This document shows positions 34,398 to 43,659 of a stretch of DNA of 64,000 nt, piece after piece. Position 1 is the first letter of the stretch; every line of letters starts with the position of its first letter. This DNA is from Rhodopseudomonas palustris (lineage in GTDB: Bacteria; Pseudomonadota; Alphaproteobacteria; Rhizobiales; Xanthobacteraceae), in the NCBI RefSeq assembly GCF_034479375.1, contig NZ_CP140155.1, forward strand, positions 1 to 64,000, written 5' to 3'. A program made the translations under genes and the position numbers. The notes under the pieces are model-generated. The model searched no databases and had not been told where the DNA came from. It saw only the letters and a program-made list of their open reading frames with translations.

Positions 34398-35603
34398 TCA
34401 GGCGATCTTTCGCACCGGCTCGAGAAACGTAGGCAGTGGTTCCACCGTCGGTTCGTGGACCGCGTAGCGATCCTTGCCGAGTTTCTTGGCGTTGTACAGC
34501 GCTGCGTCCGCGGCCGCGATCAGCCGGTCGGGGTGCATCCCGATCTGCGGCGTCCATTGCGCGACGCCGATCGAGGCGGCGATCGTGATCGTCTCGTCGC
34601 CGCCTTGCGTCGACAGCGTGCGGCTCTCTTCCAGGATGTGGCGGGCGACCATCGCGCCTTCGCGCAGGGTGGTCGCGGGCATCACCACGCAGAATTCGTC
34701 GCCGCCGGTGCGCGCAAACAGATCGCCGGGACGCAGCCGCGCCTGCGCGGCGCGGGAGAATCGGCGCAGGCACTCGTCGCCGGCGGCGTGGCCGTGGCCG
34801 TCGTTGATGGCCTTGAAGCCGTCGAGGTCGATCGCCAGCACCGTGAACGGTTCGTCGGTCTGCATCGCGGCCTGGCACTGCGCCGCCATACGTTGCAGCA
34901 AATGGCGACGATTGGAGATGCCGGTGAGGTCGTCGATCAGCGCGAGGCTCTCGACCTCGGAACGCAGCCGGTCGATCGCCATCAGCAGGAACGAAAAATT
35001 CAGCGTCATCGACAGGAACACCAGCATCAGCACCAGCGAAGCCTGAAAGTCATTGAAATTGACCACCGACAATTCGCCGCCGATGCCAATGGTCGCAGCC
35101 CCGGAACGAACCGCGTAGACCAGCAGCATCATGATCGCCACCGTGGCGGCCATCCGCGCGCCGGGATTGCGGCGGCCGCTGCGCGACAGCATCAGCGGCA
35201 GCGTCATCGCGATCGGAATGGCCTGGGCCACCGAGTAGATCAAGATCCGCATCATCATCGAATCGATCACGAGCAGGAAGAAGGCGAGACCCGCGGTGCA
35301 GGCTGCGGTCGCGCCGAGGGCGAGCCGCCAGCTCATCTGTCGATCGTAGAAGCGGAACACGCCCATCGAGATCAGATAGGCGGCCAGAACGACGGTGCCG
35401 CCGCCGGCGATCAGCGGCACCTTGGTGTCGATCACGCCCCGCAGCATGCCGAAGCCCGCGCCGAGCGAAACGACGAAGCAGGCCGCGGTCCAATAACGTG
35501 CCGGGGTGAAGTTCGGATAGCTCCGCATCACGTGGGTCCAGACCAGACCCAGCGCGAGAAAATTGATCAGAAAGACCACCCAGAGGGTCGGAACGCTCAA
35601 CAT
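34398..35603 (-). CDS. membrane-bound diguanylate cyclase
   Basis: A 401-residue protein with five to six transmembrane segments (residues 1-200) and a GGDEF domain at about 230-390. The segment LIDDLTGISNRRHL begins the catalytic domain, the active-site loop reads TGGDEFCVVMPA, and the metal-binding Asp is in VLAIDLDGFKAIND. The Arg/Asp inhibitory site is in the form RPGD just before GGDEF, so product feedback is probable. It makes cyclic di-GMP at the membrane in response to an unknown signal. It is 32 bases upstream of the amidase gene on the same strand. Confidence 0.9.
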   Translation of the reverse strand: MLSVPTLWVVFLINFLALGLVWTHVMRSYPNFTPARYWTAACFVVSLGAGFGMLRGVIDTKVPLIAGGGTVVLAAYLISMGVFRFYDRQMSWRLALGATAACTAGLAFFLLVIDSMMMRILIYSVAQAIPIAMTLPLMLSRSGRRNPGARMAATVAIMMLLVYAVRSGAATIGIGGELSVVNFNDFQASLVLMLVFLSMTLNFSFLLMAIDRLRSEVESLALIDDLTGISNRRHLLQRMAAQCQAAMQTDEPFTVLAIDLDGFKAINDGHGHAAGDECLRRFSRAAQARLRPGDLFARTGGDEFCVVMPATTLREGAMVARHILEESRTLSTQGGDETITIAASIGVAQWTPQIGMHPDRLIAAADAALYNAKKLGKDRYAVHEPTVEPLPTFLEPVRKIA

Positions 35604-35973
35604 CGCGCACCCGCGCGAAGCGTCGACGTCAGCCTGCTCTGGATTTCCTGCCGGTTCATTGCAACTCCCGAAGTTGCCGGCAGGTTGCAGCTTCAGCGCT
35701 TAACGGAGTCTGAGGGGCCCCCGGAAATCTACGGGTTGGTTTTGAAAGGATGAACGGCGCCCGGCGAGACTGCGGCGGGGCGGCCATCCTTTGTTAATCA
35801 TGCAGACGGAAGACCCGGGAGACGGGAGCGAGCCGGTCGGAAGCGAGGATCGAGCCGGGTATTCGACCGATAAGGTACGATTCTCCCACGAACCCGGCTT
35901 CAAATGCCGGCGGCGCTCCGATAGGGTCCGCCGCGACCGATCTATGGCGCCAGGCGCCCAACCCCCGACATCG

Positions 35974-36342
35974 ATGAAAATCACCCAAGCGTTCAGGTTC
36001 GAAGCCGCCCACCAATTGCCCAATGTCCCGGAAACGCATCGCTGCCGGCGGATGCACGGGCATTCCTATCGCGTCGAGCTGCAGCTCTCGGGGCCCGTCA
36101 ATCCGACGACCGGCTTCGTGCTGGATTTCTTCGAGATCGAGGCGGCGTTCGGCCCGCTGCTGGCGCGGCTCGACCATTATTGCCTGAACGACATCGAGGG
36201 GCTGGAAAATCCGACCGCGGAGAACATCGCGATCTGGATCTGGGACCGGACCAAGCCGGGCTTGCCGGCACTGTCGAACGTCCGGGTCTATGAAACGCCG
36301 GATTGCTGGGCCGACTACGCCGGCGAAGACGCCGGCGTCTGA
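35974..36342 (+). CDS. queD: 6-carboxytetrahydropterin synthase QueD
   Basis: A 122-residue enzyme of the PTPS family that makes 6-carboxy-5,6,7,8-tetrahydropterin for the queuosine pathway. Zinc ligands are visible in RFEAAHQLP and RRMHGHSYRVEL; the catalytic Cys is in HRCRRMHG. The acid pair near the end is in ENIAIWIWD and VYETPDCWADY. The length fits QueD rather than eukaryotic PTPS. The start at 35974 (MKITQAFRF) is the family start; the open frame to 35791 upstream is ignored. Other que genes are not in the window. Confidence 0.9.
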   Translation: MKITQAFRFEAAHQLPNVPETHRCRRMHGHSYRVELQLSGPVNPTTGFVLDFFEIEAAFGPLLARLDHYCLNDIEGLENPTAENIAIWIWDRTKPGLPALSNVRVYETPDCWADYAGEDAGV

Positions 36343-36402
36343 TCAGGTGCGACGTCGGGCGTCCGACGGTGGGATGCGGCCGGCCCGGAGAAGCCGGACG
36401 GC

Positions 36403-36996
36403 TCAGCGCACCGCCGCCGCTGCGGCCCTGCTGCGGTCTTCCTGGGTTTCCTGCTCCCAGCGCAGGATGGTCGCGTAGAGGTTCTGGAACTTGCTCGCGG
36501 TCTCACCGTCGAACATCGGGTCCTTGCGCTCTTCGATCCGCGCGTCGATCTGCGCCCAATCGTCGGCGGTCAGCGTCTCCAGCGCGGCCGGGAACAGCAA
36601 CTGCTCTTCCTTCGCCATGTGGCGGCGCTGATGCTCGAGAAAATCCTGGGCGGCGGTGTGGAAGGTCTCGCGCGGCAGTTCCTGGTCGGCGAGGACGTCC
36701 TCGACCACCTTGGCGAAGCGGGCGAGGCGCTCGCCTTCCAGTTCGTGCTCGGCCTCGACGTCGCCGACTGCGCCGGCGACTGACGGGTTACGCTCCTTGA
36801 GGATCTGGTAGACCACATCCTCCTTCGGGTGATGGCAGGCCTCGGGATATTCCCTGAAGTACTGGATGATGGCCTGGAAGATCTCGTAGTCGGGCCGTTC
36901 GCGCCGATCGAAGACGCTGAGTTCGTGCTCGATCACGTTGAGCAGCTTCGCGATGTTGCGGTGCTCGTCGTAAAGTAATTCAATCATTCGTGACAT
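36403..36996 (-). CDS. hemerythrin HHE domain protein
   Basis: A 197-residue four-helix protein with the diiron ligands of the hemerythrin HHE family: YDEHRNIAKLL, EACHHPKEDVVYQIL, EHELEGERLARF and LEHQRRHMAKEEQLLFPAAL. Such proteins sense or store oxygen, or protect iron-sulfur clusters from oxygen and nitric oxide (YtfE/DnrN-like). A TTGC-N6-TCAA site at 37083-37096, 94 bases upstream of the start, would place it under a FixK/FnrL regulator. It is alone on its transcript and divergent in function from the nearby metal pump. Confidence 0.9.
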   Translation of the reverse strand: MSRMIELLYDEHRNIAKLLNVIEHELSVFDRRERPDYEIFQAIIQYFREYPEACHHPKEDVVYQILKERNPSVAGAVGDVEAEHELEGERLARFAKVVEDVLADQELPRETFHTAAQDFLEHQRRHMAKEEQLLFPAALETLTADDWAQIDARIEERKDPMFDGETASKFQNLYATILRWEQETQEDRSRAAAAAVR

Positions 36997-37082
36997 GGCC
37001 GACCTCGACTGCTCGCTGACGGGACAGGCCGCAGCTGCGGCAAAATCCAGGGCGGAAGATAGTGGCCGATGCGCGCCGATCC

Positions 37083-37096
37083 TTGCGGTAGATCAA
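37083..37096. promoter_or_regulatory. FixK2/FnrL-type box upstream of the hemerythrin gene
   Basis: TTGCGGTAGATCAA matches the FixK2 consensus TTG(A/C)-N6-(T/G)CAA. Centre is 94 bases upstream of the hemerythrin start codon at 36996, on the correct side. Sites with C at the fourth base occur by chance in GC-rich DNA, so it is weaker than the TTGA-type sites. Confidence 0.55.
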
Positions 37097-37129
37097 TGGC
37101 CGCGGGCGGCTATCAGTCGCAACAAATGC

Positions 37130-39847
37130 TCATTCCAGCGAGGTGACACGCAACCGCAAGGCGTTGCCGATCACGCTCACCGAGGACAAGGACATCGCCG
37201 CCGCGGCGATGATCGGCGACAGCAGCAGGCCGAAGCTCGGATACAGAATGCCTGCGGCGATCGGGATGCCGGCCGAATTGTAGATGAAGGCGAAGAACAG
37301 ATTCTGCCGGATATTGCGCATCGTCGCCTGCGATAGTTTTCGCGCGCGAACGATGCCGCCGAGGTCGCCTTTCAGCAGCGTGATGCCGGCGCTCTCCATC
37401 GCCACGTCGGTCCCGGTTCCCATCGCGATGCCGACATCGGCTGCGGCCAATGCCGGAGCGTCGTTGACGCCGTCGCCGGCCATCGCGACGACGCGGCCCT
37501 GTTTGCGCAGCTTCTCGACCACCGCGCTCTTCTGATCGGGCAGCACTTCGGCTTCGACATCCGCAATGCCGAGCTGTCGCGCGACGGCTTGCGCCGTGGT
37601 TCGATTGTCGCCGGTCAGCATGATCACCCGGAGGCCCTCGGCGGCGAGCGCTCGCAATGCGTCCGGGGTCGACGCTTTCACCGGATCTGCGATCGCGAAC
37701 AGTCCGGCGAGCCGGCCGTCGATGCCGACGCTGACGACGGTGGCGCCGTCGGCGCGGTGCCGCTCCGCCTCGTCGGCGAGCGCGGTCGTGTCGATGCCGA
37801 GCGAAGCGAGATAGTTGGCGTTGCCGATCGCGACCGAGCGCCCGGCGACCTTGCCGGTCGCACCTTTGCCTGTCGGCGCTTCGAAGCCCTCGACCTGCGC
37901 GAGTTCGAGATTGCGGGTCTCTGCCTCGGCGACGATGGCGTGGGCGAGCGGGTGCTCGCTGGCGCGCTCGACGCTGGCCGCGAGCCGCAGCAATTCGGCC
38001 TCGTCGATGCCGCTCGCGGCGGCGATCGCCACCACTTTCGGCTTGCCTTCGGTCAGCGTGCCGGTCTTGTCGATCACCAGCGTGTCGACCTTCTCCATGC
38101 GCTCCAGCGCTTCGGCATTGCGGATCAGCACGCCGGCCTGCGCGCCGCGGCCGACGCCGACCATGATCGACATCGGGGTGGCGAGGCCGAGCGCGCACGG
38201 GCAGGCGATGATCAGCACGCTCACGGCGGCGACCAGCGCGAAGGTCAGACGCGGCTCGGGGCCGAAGGTCGCCCAGGCGGAGAAAGCGAGAAGCGCAGCC
38301 AGCACGACGGCGGGTACGAACCAGCCGGCGACGAGGTCGGCGACGCGCTGGATCGGCGCGCGCGAGCGCTGCGCCTGCGCCACCATCTGCACGATCTGCG
38401 ACAGCACGGTGTCGCGGCCGACCTGTTCGGCGCGCATCACGAAACCGCCGGCCTGGTTGAGCGTTCCGGCGACCACCTTGCCGCCGGCCTCGCGCGTCAC
38501 CGGCATCGATTCGCCGGTCACCAGCGACTCGTCGAGCGTCGAGCGTCCTTCGAGGATGATGCCGTCGACCGGCACCTTTTCGCCGGGGCGGACGCGGAGC
38601 TTGTCGCCGACCGCGAGACTGTCGATTTCGACTTCCTGCTCGGTGCCGTCCGCCGCGATCCGCCGCGCGGATTTCGGCGCCAGCGTGAGCAGCGCCTTGA
38701 TCGCGCCGGAGGTCGCCTCGCGCGCCCGCAGTTCCAGCACCTGGCCGAGCAGCACCAGCACGGTGATCACCGCGGCGGCCTCGAAATACACCGGCACGGT
38801 GCCGCCATGGCTCTGGAAGGCAGGCGGAAACAGTTGCGGCGCCAGCGTTGCGACCAGGCTGTAGACATAGGCGACGCCGGTGCCCATCGCGACCAGCGTG
38901 AACATGTTGAGGTTGCGCGTGACCAGCGATTGCCAGCCGCGCACGAAGAACGGCCAGCCGGCCCACAGCACCACCGGCGTCGCAGAGGCGAGCTGAATCC
39001 AGTTCGACAGCGCCGGATCGATCAGCCCATGACCACCGACGAGGTGGCCGCCCATTTCCAGCACCACCGCCGGCAGCGCCAGCGCGAGGCCGATCCAGAA
39101 TCGCCGGGTCATGTCGATCAGTTCGGCATTCGGCGGCGCGTCGAGCGACACCAGTTCGGGCTCGAGCGCCATGCCGCAGATCGGGCAGCTTCCCGGGCCG
39201 ATCTGACGGATCTGCGGATCCATCGGGCAGGTGTAGATCGTGCCCTCCGGCACTACCGGCGCCGGCTTCGCCTTCGACTTGTCGAGATAGGAGACGGGAT
39301 CGGCCGCGAATTTGCCGCGGCAGCTCGCCGCGCAGAAGTAATAGGTCTTGCCCTGGTGGTCGAAGCGATGCGGCGTGGTGGCCGGATCGACGGTCATGCC
39401 GCAGACCGGATCGATCACCTTGCCGTCGGCCGCTGCGGCCGGGCCGTGCTCATGGTGATGCCCGGCATGATCGTGACCGCCGCAGCAGGACGACGGTGTC
39501 GCGAGGTCGGTCAGTTGATGCAGCTTTGGAGCAGGGGCGACCGCGGCTCGGGCCTTCGCGAGGTAAGCTTCCGGGTCGGCAGCGAACTTGGTGCGGCAGC
39601 CCGCGCAGCAGAAGTGATAGGTGGTGCCGGCGTGGTCGAAGCGATGCTTGCTGGTCGCCGGGTCGACGCTCATGCCGCAGACCGGATCGATCGCCTTGGC
39701 GGACGCCGGCGAGATCTGCTCGTCGCCCGGATGACCGCCGCAGCAGGACGACGCCTCGGACGGTGCAGGGGCGGTCGCGCCCGCCGAACATCCGCAACCC
39801 GCGTCCTTGACAGGGGCGCTGCCCCCGGTGTGCTCTGTGTCGTGCAT
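37130..39847 (-). CDS. copA: copper-type P-type ATPase with two YHS domains
   Basis: A 905-residue heavy-metal ATPase. N-terminal half: a Cys-rich start, a YHS domain (residues about 52-95, [11 protein letters not shown] to [11 protein letters not shown]), a second YHS domain (about 145-190), and a metal-binding motif [20 protein letters not shown]. Then the ATPase core: the TGES loop as [11 protein letters not shown], the CPC ion site in [13 protein letters not shown], the phosphorylated Asp in [13 protein letters not shown], and the hinge GDGVND. No classical HMA (MxCxxC) domain is present. It exports Cu(I), possibly with Ag. Divergent csoR and its operator at 39875 would derepress it under copper. 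Length is larger than CopA because of the YHS pair. Confidence 0.92.
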   Translation of the reverse strand: MHDTEHTGGSAPVKDAGCGCSAGATAPAPSEASSCCGGHPGDEQISPASAKAIDPVCGMSVDPATSKHRFDHAGTTYHFCCAGCRTKFAADPEAYLAKARAAVAPAPKLHQLTDLATPSSCCGGHDHAGHHHEHGPAAAADGKVIDPVCGMTVDPATTPHRFDHQGKTYYFCAASCRGKFAADPVSYLDKSKAKPAPVVPEGTIYTCPMDPQIRQIGPGSCPICGMALEPELVSLDAPPNAELIDMTRRFWIGLALALPAVVLEMGGHLVGGHGLIDPALSNWIQLASATPVVLWAGWPFFVRGWQSLVTRNLNMFTLVAMGTGVAYVYSLVATLAPQLFPPAFQSHGGTVPVYFEAAAVITVLVLLGQVLELRAREATSGAIKALLTLAPKSARRIAADGTEQEVEIDSLAVGDKLRVRPGEKVPVDGIILEGRSTLDESLVTGESMPVTREAGGKVVAGTLNQAGGFVMRAEQVGRDTVLSQIVQMVAQAQRSRAPIQRVADLVAGWFVPAVVLAALLAFSAWATFGPEPRLTFALVAAVSVLIIACPCALGLATPMSIMVGVGRGAQAGVLIRNAEALERMEKVDTLVIDKTGTLTEGKPKVVAIAAASGIDEAELLRLAASVERASEHPLAHAIVAEAETRNLELAQVEGFEAPTGKGATGKVAGRSVAIGNANYLASLGIDTTALADEAERHRADGATVVSVGIDGRLAGLFAIADPVKASTPDALRALAAEGLRVIMLTGDNRTTAQAVARQLGIADVEAEVLPDQKSAVVEKLRKQGRVVAMAGDGVNDAPALAAADVGIAMGTGTDVAMESAGITLLKGDLGGIVRARKLSQATMRNIRQNLFFAFIYNSAGIPIAAGILYPSFGLLLSPIIAAAAMSLSSVSVIGNALRLRVTSLE

Positions 39848-39874
39848 CCTGCGTCGCCTCGGCGCTTGTAACCC

Positions 39875-39891
39875 ATACCGTGTAGGGGTAT
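39875..39891. promoter_or_regulatory. CsoR operator between copA and csoR
   Basis: ATACC at 39875-39879 and GGTAT at 39887-39891 form an inverted repeat around GTGTAGG. This fits the G-tract, ATACC..GGTAT type of site used by CsoR/RcnR proteins and sits in the 53-base gap between the divergent genes. Confidence 0.65.
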
Positions 39892-39900
39892 ATATCGCGA

Positions 39901-40176
39901 ATGAAATCGGACATCAAGGCGTCATGTCAGAAGCGCCTCGGCAGGATCGAGGGACAGGTGCGCGGCATCTCCAGAATGCTGGAGGAGGGCCGTTATTGCA
40001 TCGACATCGTCACGCAGATTTCCGCGGTCCGCGCCGCGCTGCGGCGGGTCGAGGAAGAGGTGCTGAAGGATCACGTTGCGCATTGCGTCGAGCACGCGAT
40101 ATCGAGTGGCGACAAGGCCGATCAGCGCCAGAAGATCGCCGAACTGATGGACGTGATCCAGCGATCCAGCCGCTGA
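39901..40176 (+). CDS. csoR: CsoR copper-sensing repressor
   Basis: A 91-residue all-helical repressor. The CsoR metal ligands are at Cys33 (EGRYCIDIV), His58 (LKDHVAHC) and Cys62, the C-H-C set for Cu(I). [15 protein letters not shown] is the basic DNA-binding face. On binding Cu(I) it leaves its operator. It is divergent to the copper ATPase with the operator between, so it should control both. Related RcnR (nickel) and FrmR proteins have a different N-terminal His, absent here. Confidence 0.92.
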   Translation: MKSDIKASCQKRLGRIEGQVRGISRMLEEGRYCIDIVTQISAVRAALRRVEEEVLKDHVAHCVEHAISSGDKADQRQKIAELMDVIQRSSR

Positions 40177-40233
40177 TGTGAAGCATTCCGAGCTCGACCG
40201 CGTTGCGGTCGATCAAATCCGGCGCGTGGCCGC

Positions 40234-40890
40234 TCAGTGCGGCTGCTTCCGTTTCGGCGGTCGGCCGAACAACGACGTCTTGACCGCGCTGAAGCCGCTG
40301 GAGAGTTGATCCCAGCCGCAGGACAAGGGATCGCTGTTGCAGGCGTATTTGGCCGTCCGTGGCGGCCGTTGCTTGTCGTTTCCCCGTGTCCGGTCGGCGG
40401 GCTGACGCGGCTTCGTCGCGGCCGGGCGCGACTTGTCCACAGCCGTGCGCGGCTTGGCCACGGAGCGCGCCTCGGCGGGCGGCGGATTTTGGGAGAGTGC
40501 CGCGATCTGCTGCTGCCGCGCCGCGAACGCCGCGGCGATGATGGTCCTGCGCCGCTGGTCGAGAAATTCGGTGTACTGCTCGTCCATCTTGCGCAGCTCG
40601 TCGGCCGTCGGGTTGGGCCCGGCGATATCGAAGCTTCGGTTCTGCATGAAGTCGAAATAGCTGTAGCCGCCGCCGGGTTTGCGCCGCCCGGGGAATGTCG
40701 CATCGCACTGGGCTGCAAGTGCCGCCTTGGCGTCCTTGCCCTCGGCGGAGGCCTCGCCCTTCTCGATGCAATCCTCGTAGTCGACCGGTGCGCGAGACGG
40801 CCACCATTGCGCCTGCGCGCGCGATGGCAGCGTCGTCGCGGCCAGCGCAATCGCAAGATGCAATGAGGTCAGTGTCCGGAGGTCGATCAT
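40234..40890 (-). CDS. hypothetical exported Pro/Arg-rich protein
   Basis: A 218-residue protein with a signal peptide (MIDLRTLTSLHLAIALAATTLPSRAQA). The mature N-terminal region WWPSRAPVDYEDCIEKGEAS contains two or three Cys, and the middle FLDQRRRTIIAAAFAARQQQI is helical. The C-terminal third is a long basic, proline-rich stretch (ATKPRQPADRTRGN) with a final YACNSDPLSCGWDQLSSGF segment. No family I recognise. It may be periplasmic or cell-envelope associated. Unlinked to its neighbours. Confidence 0.65.
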   Translation of the reverse strand: MIDLRTLTSLHLAIALAATTLPSRAQAQWWPSRAPVDYEDCIEKGEASAEGKDAKAALAAQCDATFPGRRKPGGGYSYFDFMQNRSFDIAGPNPTADELRKMDEQYTEFLDQRRRTIIAAAFAARQQQIAALSQNPPPAEARSVAKPRTAVDKSRPAATKPRQPADRTRGNDKQRPPRTAKYACNSDPLSCGWDQLSSGFSAVKTSLFGRPPKRKQPH

Positions 40891-41019
40891 GCCTGTCCCA
40901 CGGGCGAAGGATCACGCGAAGCTCGCGATGATTTCGCCGCCCGGGGGCGGGTCTTGTCAAGCGGGGTGGCCGAAATCGCCGCGTCCGCCGGTCGGCCGCA
41001 AATCGTGCAACGCGGAACC

Positions 41020-41322
41020 TCAGGCGGCGAAATGCTCGGCCGAGACCGAATCGGCGTGCTCGATATGATCCAGTTCGGACAGTTTGGTCGTGGACTTGCC
41101 GCGGCAGGACCACGAGATCAGGGCCTCGTCACCGCTGATCGACAGGATGATGCCGGTGACGCTGCCATGTGCGGTCACCTCGTCGCCGACCGAGAAGGTC
41201 TCGTTCGCGAGCGCCGCTTCCAGCGCGGCGCGGAGGCAGACATCGTCGTGGCCGCCGGCGGCCCGAAACGCAGTGGTGGCCTTGGCGACCATATCGTCGG
41301 TGACTTTGAGTTTCTGGGTCAT
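41020..41322 (-). CDS. hypothetical protein with SH3-like C-terminal region
   Basis: A 100-residue protein: a helical N-terminal half (VTDDMVAKATTAFRAAGG, DVCLRAALEAALAN) and a beta-rich C-terminal half (FSVGDEVTAHGSVTGIILSI, ALISWSCRGKSTTKLSELDHI) resembling a small SH3/KOW-like fold. Function unknown. A TTGA-N6-TCAA box at 41505-41518, about 190 bases upstream, may regulate it in low oxygen. It lies beside hemN on the same strand. Confidence 0.65.
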   Translation of the reverse strand: MTQKLKVTDDMVAKATTAFRAAGGHDDVCLRAALEAALANETFSVGDEVTAHGSVTGIILSISGDEALISWSCRGKSTTKLSELDHIEHADSVSAEHFAA

Positions 41323-41460
41323 TGTTATTGCCTCGATCGGTCTGATTATCGACAGCGATACGCGCCGGCACTTAACGATCTGCGACTGCGGCCGGTCTGG
41401 CCCTCGGCATCGGCTATTTTCCGTTAAGGCAGGACGACGGCGGGAGGTCTTCGCTGACAT

Positions 41461-41478
41461 ATTACCACTAGTGGTAAT
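41461..41478. promoter_or_regulatory. 18-bp perfect palindrome
   Basis: ATTACCACTAGTGGTAAT equals its own reverse complement, and the flanks extend it partly. It sits in the 250-base gap between the gene at 41020-41322 and hemN, 27 bases from the FixK box. A perfect palindrome of this length looks like a dimeric regulator site. Confidence 0.6.
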
Positions 41479-41504
41479 TATGCACCTGATGCGAGCCGTT
41501 CGGA

Positions 41505-41518
41505 TTGACCTGAATCAA
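41505..41518. promoter_or_regulatory. FixK/FnrL box
   Basis: TTGACCTGAATCAA fits TTGA-N6-TCAA exactly. Position is downstream of hemN and 190 bases upstream of the minus-strand gene at 41322, so that gene is the only sensible target on this side. Confidence 0.6.
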
Positions 41519-41571
41519 AACGCGCAACGCGCGCCGAAGCGCGCGTTGCAAGCTGAAATGGCGTCGAAGCT

Positions 41572-42921
41572 TCAGACCGCGATCGAATGCCGGACCGACG
41601 AATTCCGCAGATAGGTATCGAACACGGCTGCGACCACGCGCGACAGCCGCACGCCGTCCGGCGTCAGCGTCAGCTTGCCCTGATCGCAGACCACGGCGCC
41701 GTCGCGTTCCAGTTCCGCCAGCGCTTCCTGTTCGGGCGCAAACCAGTCGTCACTGCAGCCGAACGCGCGGCCTGCCGCGGCGAGGTCGATCTTGCCGTCG
41801 CACATGATCCGCTCGATCACATGCGCCCGCAGATTGTCCTGCTGGGTGAGGGCGTGGCCGCGCGCCACCGGCAGATTGCCGGCCGCGACGGCGCGCGCCC
41901 AGGCGCCGGTCTCGCTGATGTTCTGCAGATAGCCGCTGGGGGTGCGGCCGATCGAGGTCGATCCGATCCCGATCAGGGTCTGTGCGGCGTCGCTGGTATA
42001 GCCCTGAAAATTGCGGTGCAGCTCGCCGGTGGCGGCGGCGACCGCCAGCGAATCGTTCGGAAGCGCGAAGTGATCGAGGCCGATCCGGACGTAGCCGCCC
42101 TTGACCAGCGCTTCGGCGGCGGCGTCGGCCTGTTCGGCGCGCAGATCCGACTGCGGCAGCGAATCGTCCGGGATCATCCGCTGATTCTTGGCGACCCACG
42201 GCACGTGCGCGTAGCCGAACAGCGCGACGCGGTCGGGCTTCATCTCGACGCATTGCTCGACGGTGTGGCGCAGATCTTCGGCGGTCTGGTAGGGCAGGCC
42301 GTAGATCAGGTCGAAATTGATCCGCTCGACGCCGGCCGCCCTGAAGCGGCTCATGGCGTGCGCGACCATCTCCGGCGGCTGAATCCGGTTGATCGCGGCC
42401 TGGACCTTGGGGTCGAACTCCTGCACGCCGAAGCTCGCGCGGGTGAAGCCGAGTTCGCCGATCTTCGCGACCATCTCGTCGGTCAGCGTGCGCGGGTCGC
42501 TTTCGATCGCGAGTTCCGCATCCGGCACGAATTCGAAGCGCTCGCGCAGCAGCGTCATGATCGCGCCGAGGTCTTCGGGCTCGATCACGGTGGGGGTGCC
42601 GCCGCCGAAATGCAGGTGGCGAACCGGCATCGTGCCGGGCATCGCATCGGCGAGCAGCTCGATCTCGTTGAGCAGGCTCTCGACATAGTCGGCGACGGGC
42701 CCGTATTTCGAGGCGAGCTTCATGTTGCAGCCGCAGTACCAGCACATCTGCTTGCAGAACGGCACGTGCAGATACAACGAGATTGGCTCGTCGGTGTCGA
42801 GCTGGGCGAGCCAGCCGCGATACACCGCTTCGGGGAAATCCTTGGCGAAATGCGGCGCCGTCGGATAGCTGGTGTAACGCGGCACCGAGCTCTTGGCGTA
42901 TTTGTCGAGGGCAGACGACAT
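41572..42921 (-). CDS. hemN: oxygen-independent coproporphyrinogen III oxidase HemN
   Basis: A 449-residue radical SAM enzyme making protoporphyrinogen IX without oxygen, shared by heme and bacteriochlorophyll synthesis. The cluster ligands are in LHVPFCKQMCWYCGC. HFGGGTPTVIEP and LAIESDPRTLTDEM are family motifs, and the C-terminal part (IERIMCDGKIDL) holds the HemW/HemN domain ending. The start at 42921 (MSSALDKYAKSSVPRYTSY) gives the usual N-terminal RYTSYPT motif. It follows bchJ by 27 bases, so it is the third gene of a bchE-bchJ-hemN operon, made for anaerobic pigment synthesis. Confidence 0.95.
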   Translation of the reverse strand: MSSALDKYAKSSVPRYTSYPTAPHFAKDFPEAVYRGWLAQLDTDEPISLYLHVPFCKQMCWYCGCNMKLASKYGPVADYVESLLNEIELLADAMPGTMPVRHLHFGGGTPTVIEPEDLGAIMTLLRERFEFVPDAELAIESDPRTLTDEMVAKIGELGFTRASFGVQEFDPKVQAAINRIQPPEMVAHAMSRFRAAGVERINFDLIYGLPYQTAEDLRHTVEQCVEMKPDRVALFGYAHVPWVAKNQRMIPDDSLPQSDLRAEQADAAAEALVKGGYVRIGLDHFALPNDSLAVAAATGELHRNFQGYTSDAAQTLIGIGSTSIGRTPSGYLQNISETGAWARAVAAGNLPVARGHALTQQDNLRAHVIERIMCDGKIDLAAAGRAFGCSDDWFAPEQEALAELERDGAVVCDQGKLTLTPDGVRLSRVVAAVFDTYLRNSSVRHSIAV

Positions 42922-42948
42922 CGGCTTGTCTCTCACATCGTCCGCGAA

Positions 42949-43659
42949 TCAACGCGCGGAAAGGGTTTCGGAATTGGCCGCGATCGGCTGAGATCTCCGG
43001 TCGGCGTAGATGTTGGCGGCGTCGGGGATGGTGGTCCAGTCCGCCACGAAACGGCAGCAATCGTCGCCGTGCGCGCCACAGGTGACTTCAGTCACCCGGG
43101 TATAGGGCGACACCAGCACCTGGAACAGCCGTTGAAATACGGAGGCGTGCCACACGCAGACGTGATGATCCGCATGCTCGCCGGCGCACAGCGGATTGGC
43201 GGCGATCTCGAAGGTCACCGTCTTGCCGACCTGCGCCGAGAACTTGCCCGAGCCGGCAAAGGTCCAGGCATGCGCGGTAATCGCCTTGGTCAGCATCCGC
43301 GCCGCGATCGGTGCCGGCATCAGCTTGAGCACCGTCTGCGCCAGCTTCGGGATGCGGTGGGCGAGGATGTAGTCGCCGGTCCGCAACCCGGCATCGGCGA
43401 GAATCGACGCCGCCTGCTGCTGCGGCAGCAGGCGGCGCACGGTCTGGTGAATTGCCGCGACCGGGCGCTCGTCGACCATTGCGGTCGGCGGATGCGCGAG
43501 CCAGTCGCTCGCGGCAGCTTCCGAAAAGATCTCGCTCGCGACCGGCTGAAGGCCGGCCGCGTCGAGGGCGTTGATCAGTTGCGTGACCGCGTTGGGGCCG
43601 ATCTCGGCAACCGCCGGACCGGTCCCTGCGTCAGTGGCGGGTAAGCGAACCTGCGTCAT
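42949..43659 (-). CDS. bchJ: BchJ, V4R-domain bacteriochlorophyll protein
   Basis: A 236-residue protein with a V4R-type small-molecule-binding domain at the C-terminus: [19 protein letters not shown] and [19 protein letters not shown]. BchJ was first called the 4-vinyl reductase; later work assigns that reaction to BciA/BciB and treats BchJ as a pigment-intermediate binding or delivery factor. The start at 43659 ([12 protein letters not shown]) overlaps bchE by 29 bases, so translation is coupled. In purple bacteria bchJ is often next to bchE, as here. Confidence 0.9.
   Translation of the reverse strand: MTQVRLPATDAGTGPAVAEIGPNAVTQLINALDAAGLQPVASEIFSEAAASDWLAHPPTAMVDERPVAAIHQTVRRLLPQQQAASILADAGLRTGDYILAHRIPKLAQTVLKLMPAPIAARMLTKAITAHAWTFAGSGKFSAQVGKTVTFEIAANPLCAGEHADHHVCVWHASVFQRLFQVLVSPYTRVTEVTCGAHGDDCCRFVADWTTIPDAANIYADRRSQPIAANSETLSAR

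Noticed and set aside
40203..40216. TTGCGGTCGATCAA as a FixK box
   Set aside because: It fits the loose consensus but lies between two convergent gene ends and could not drive either; expected by chance.
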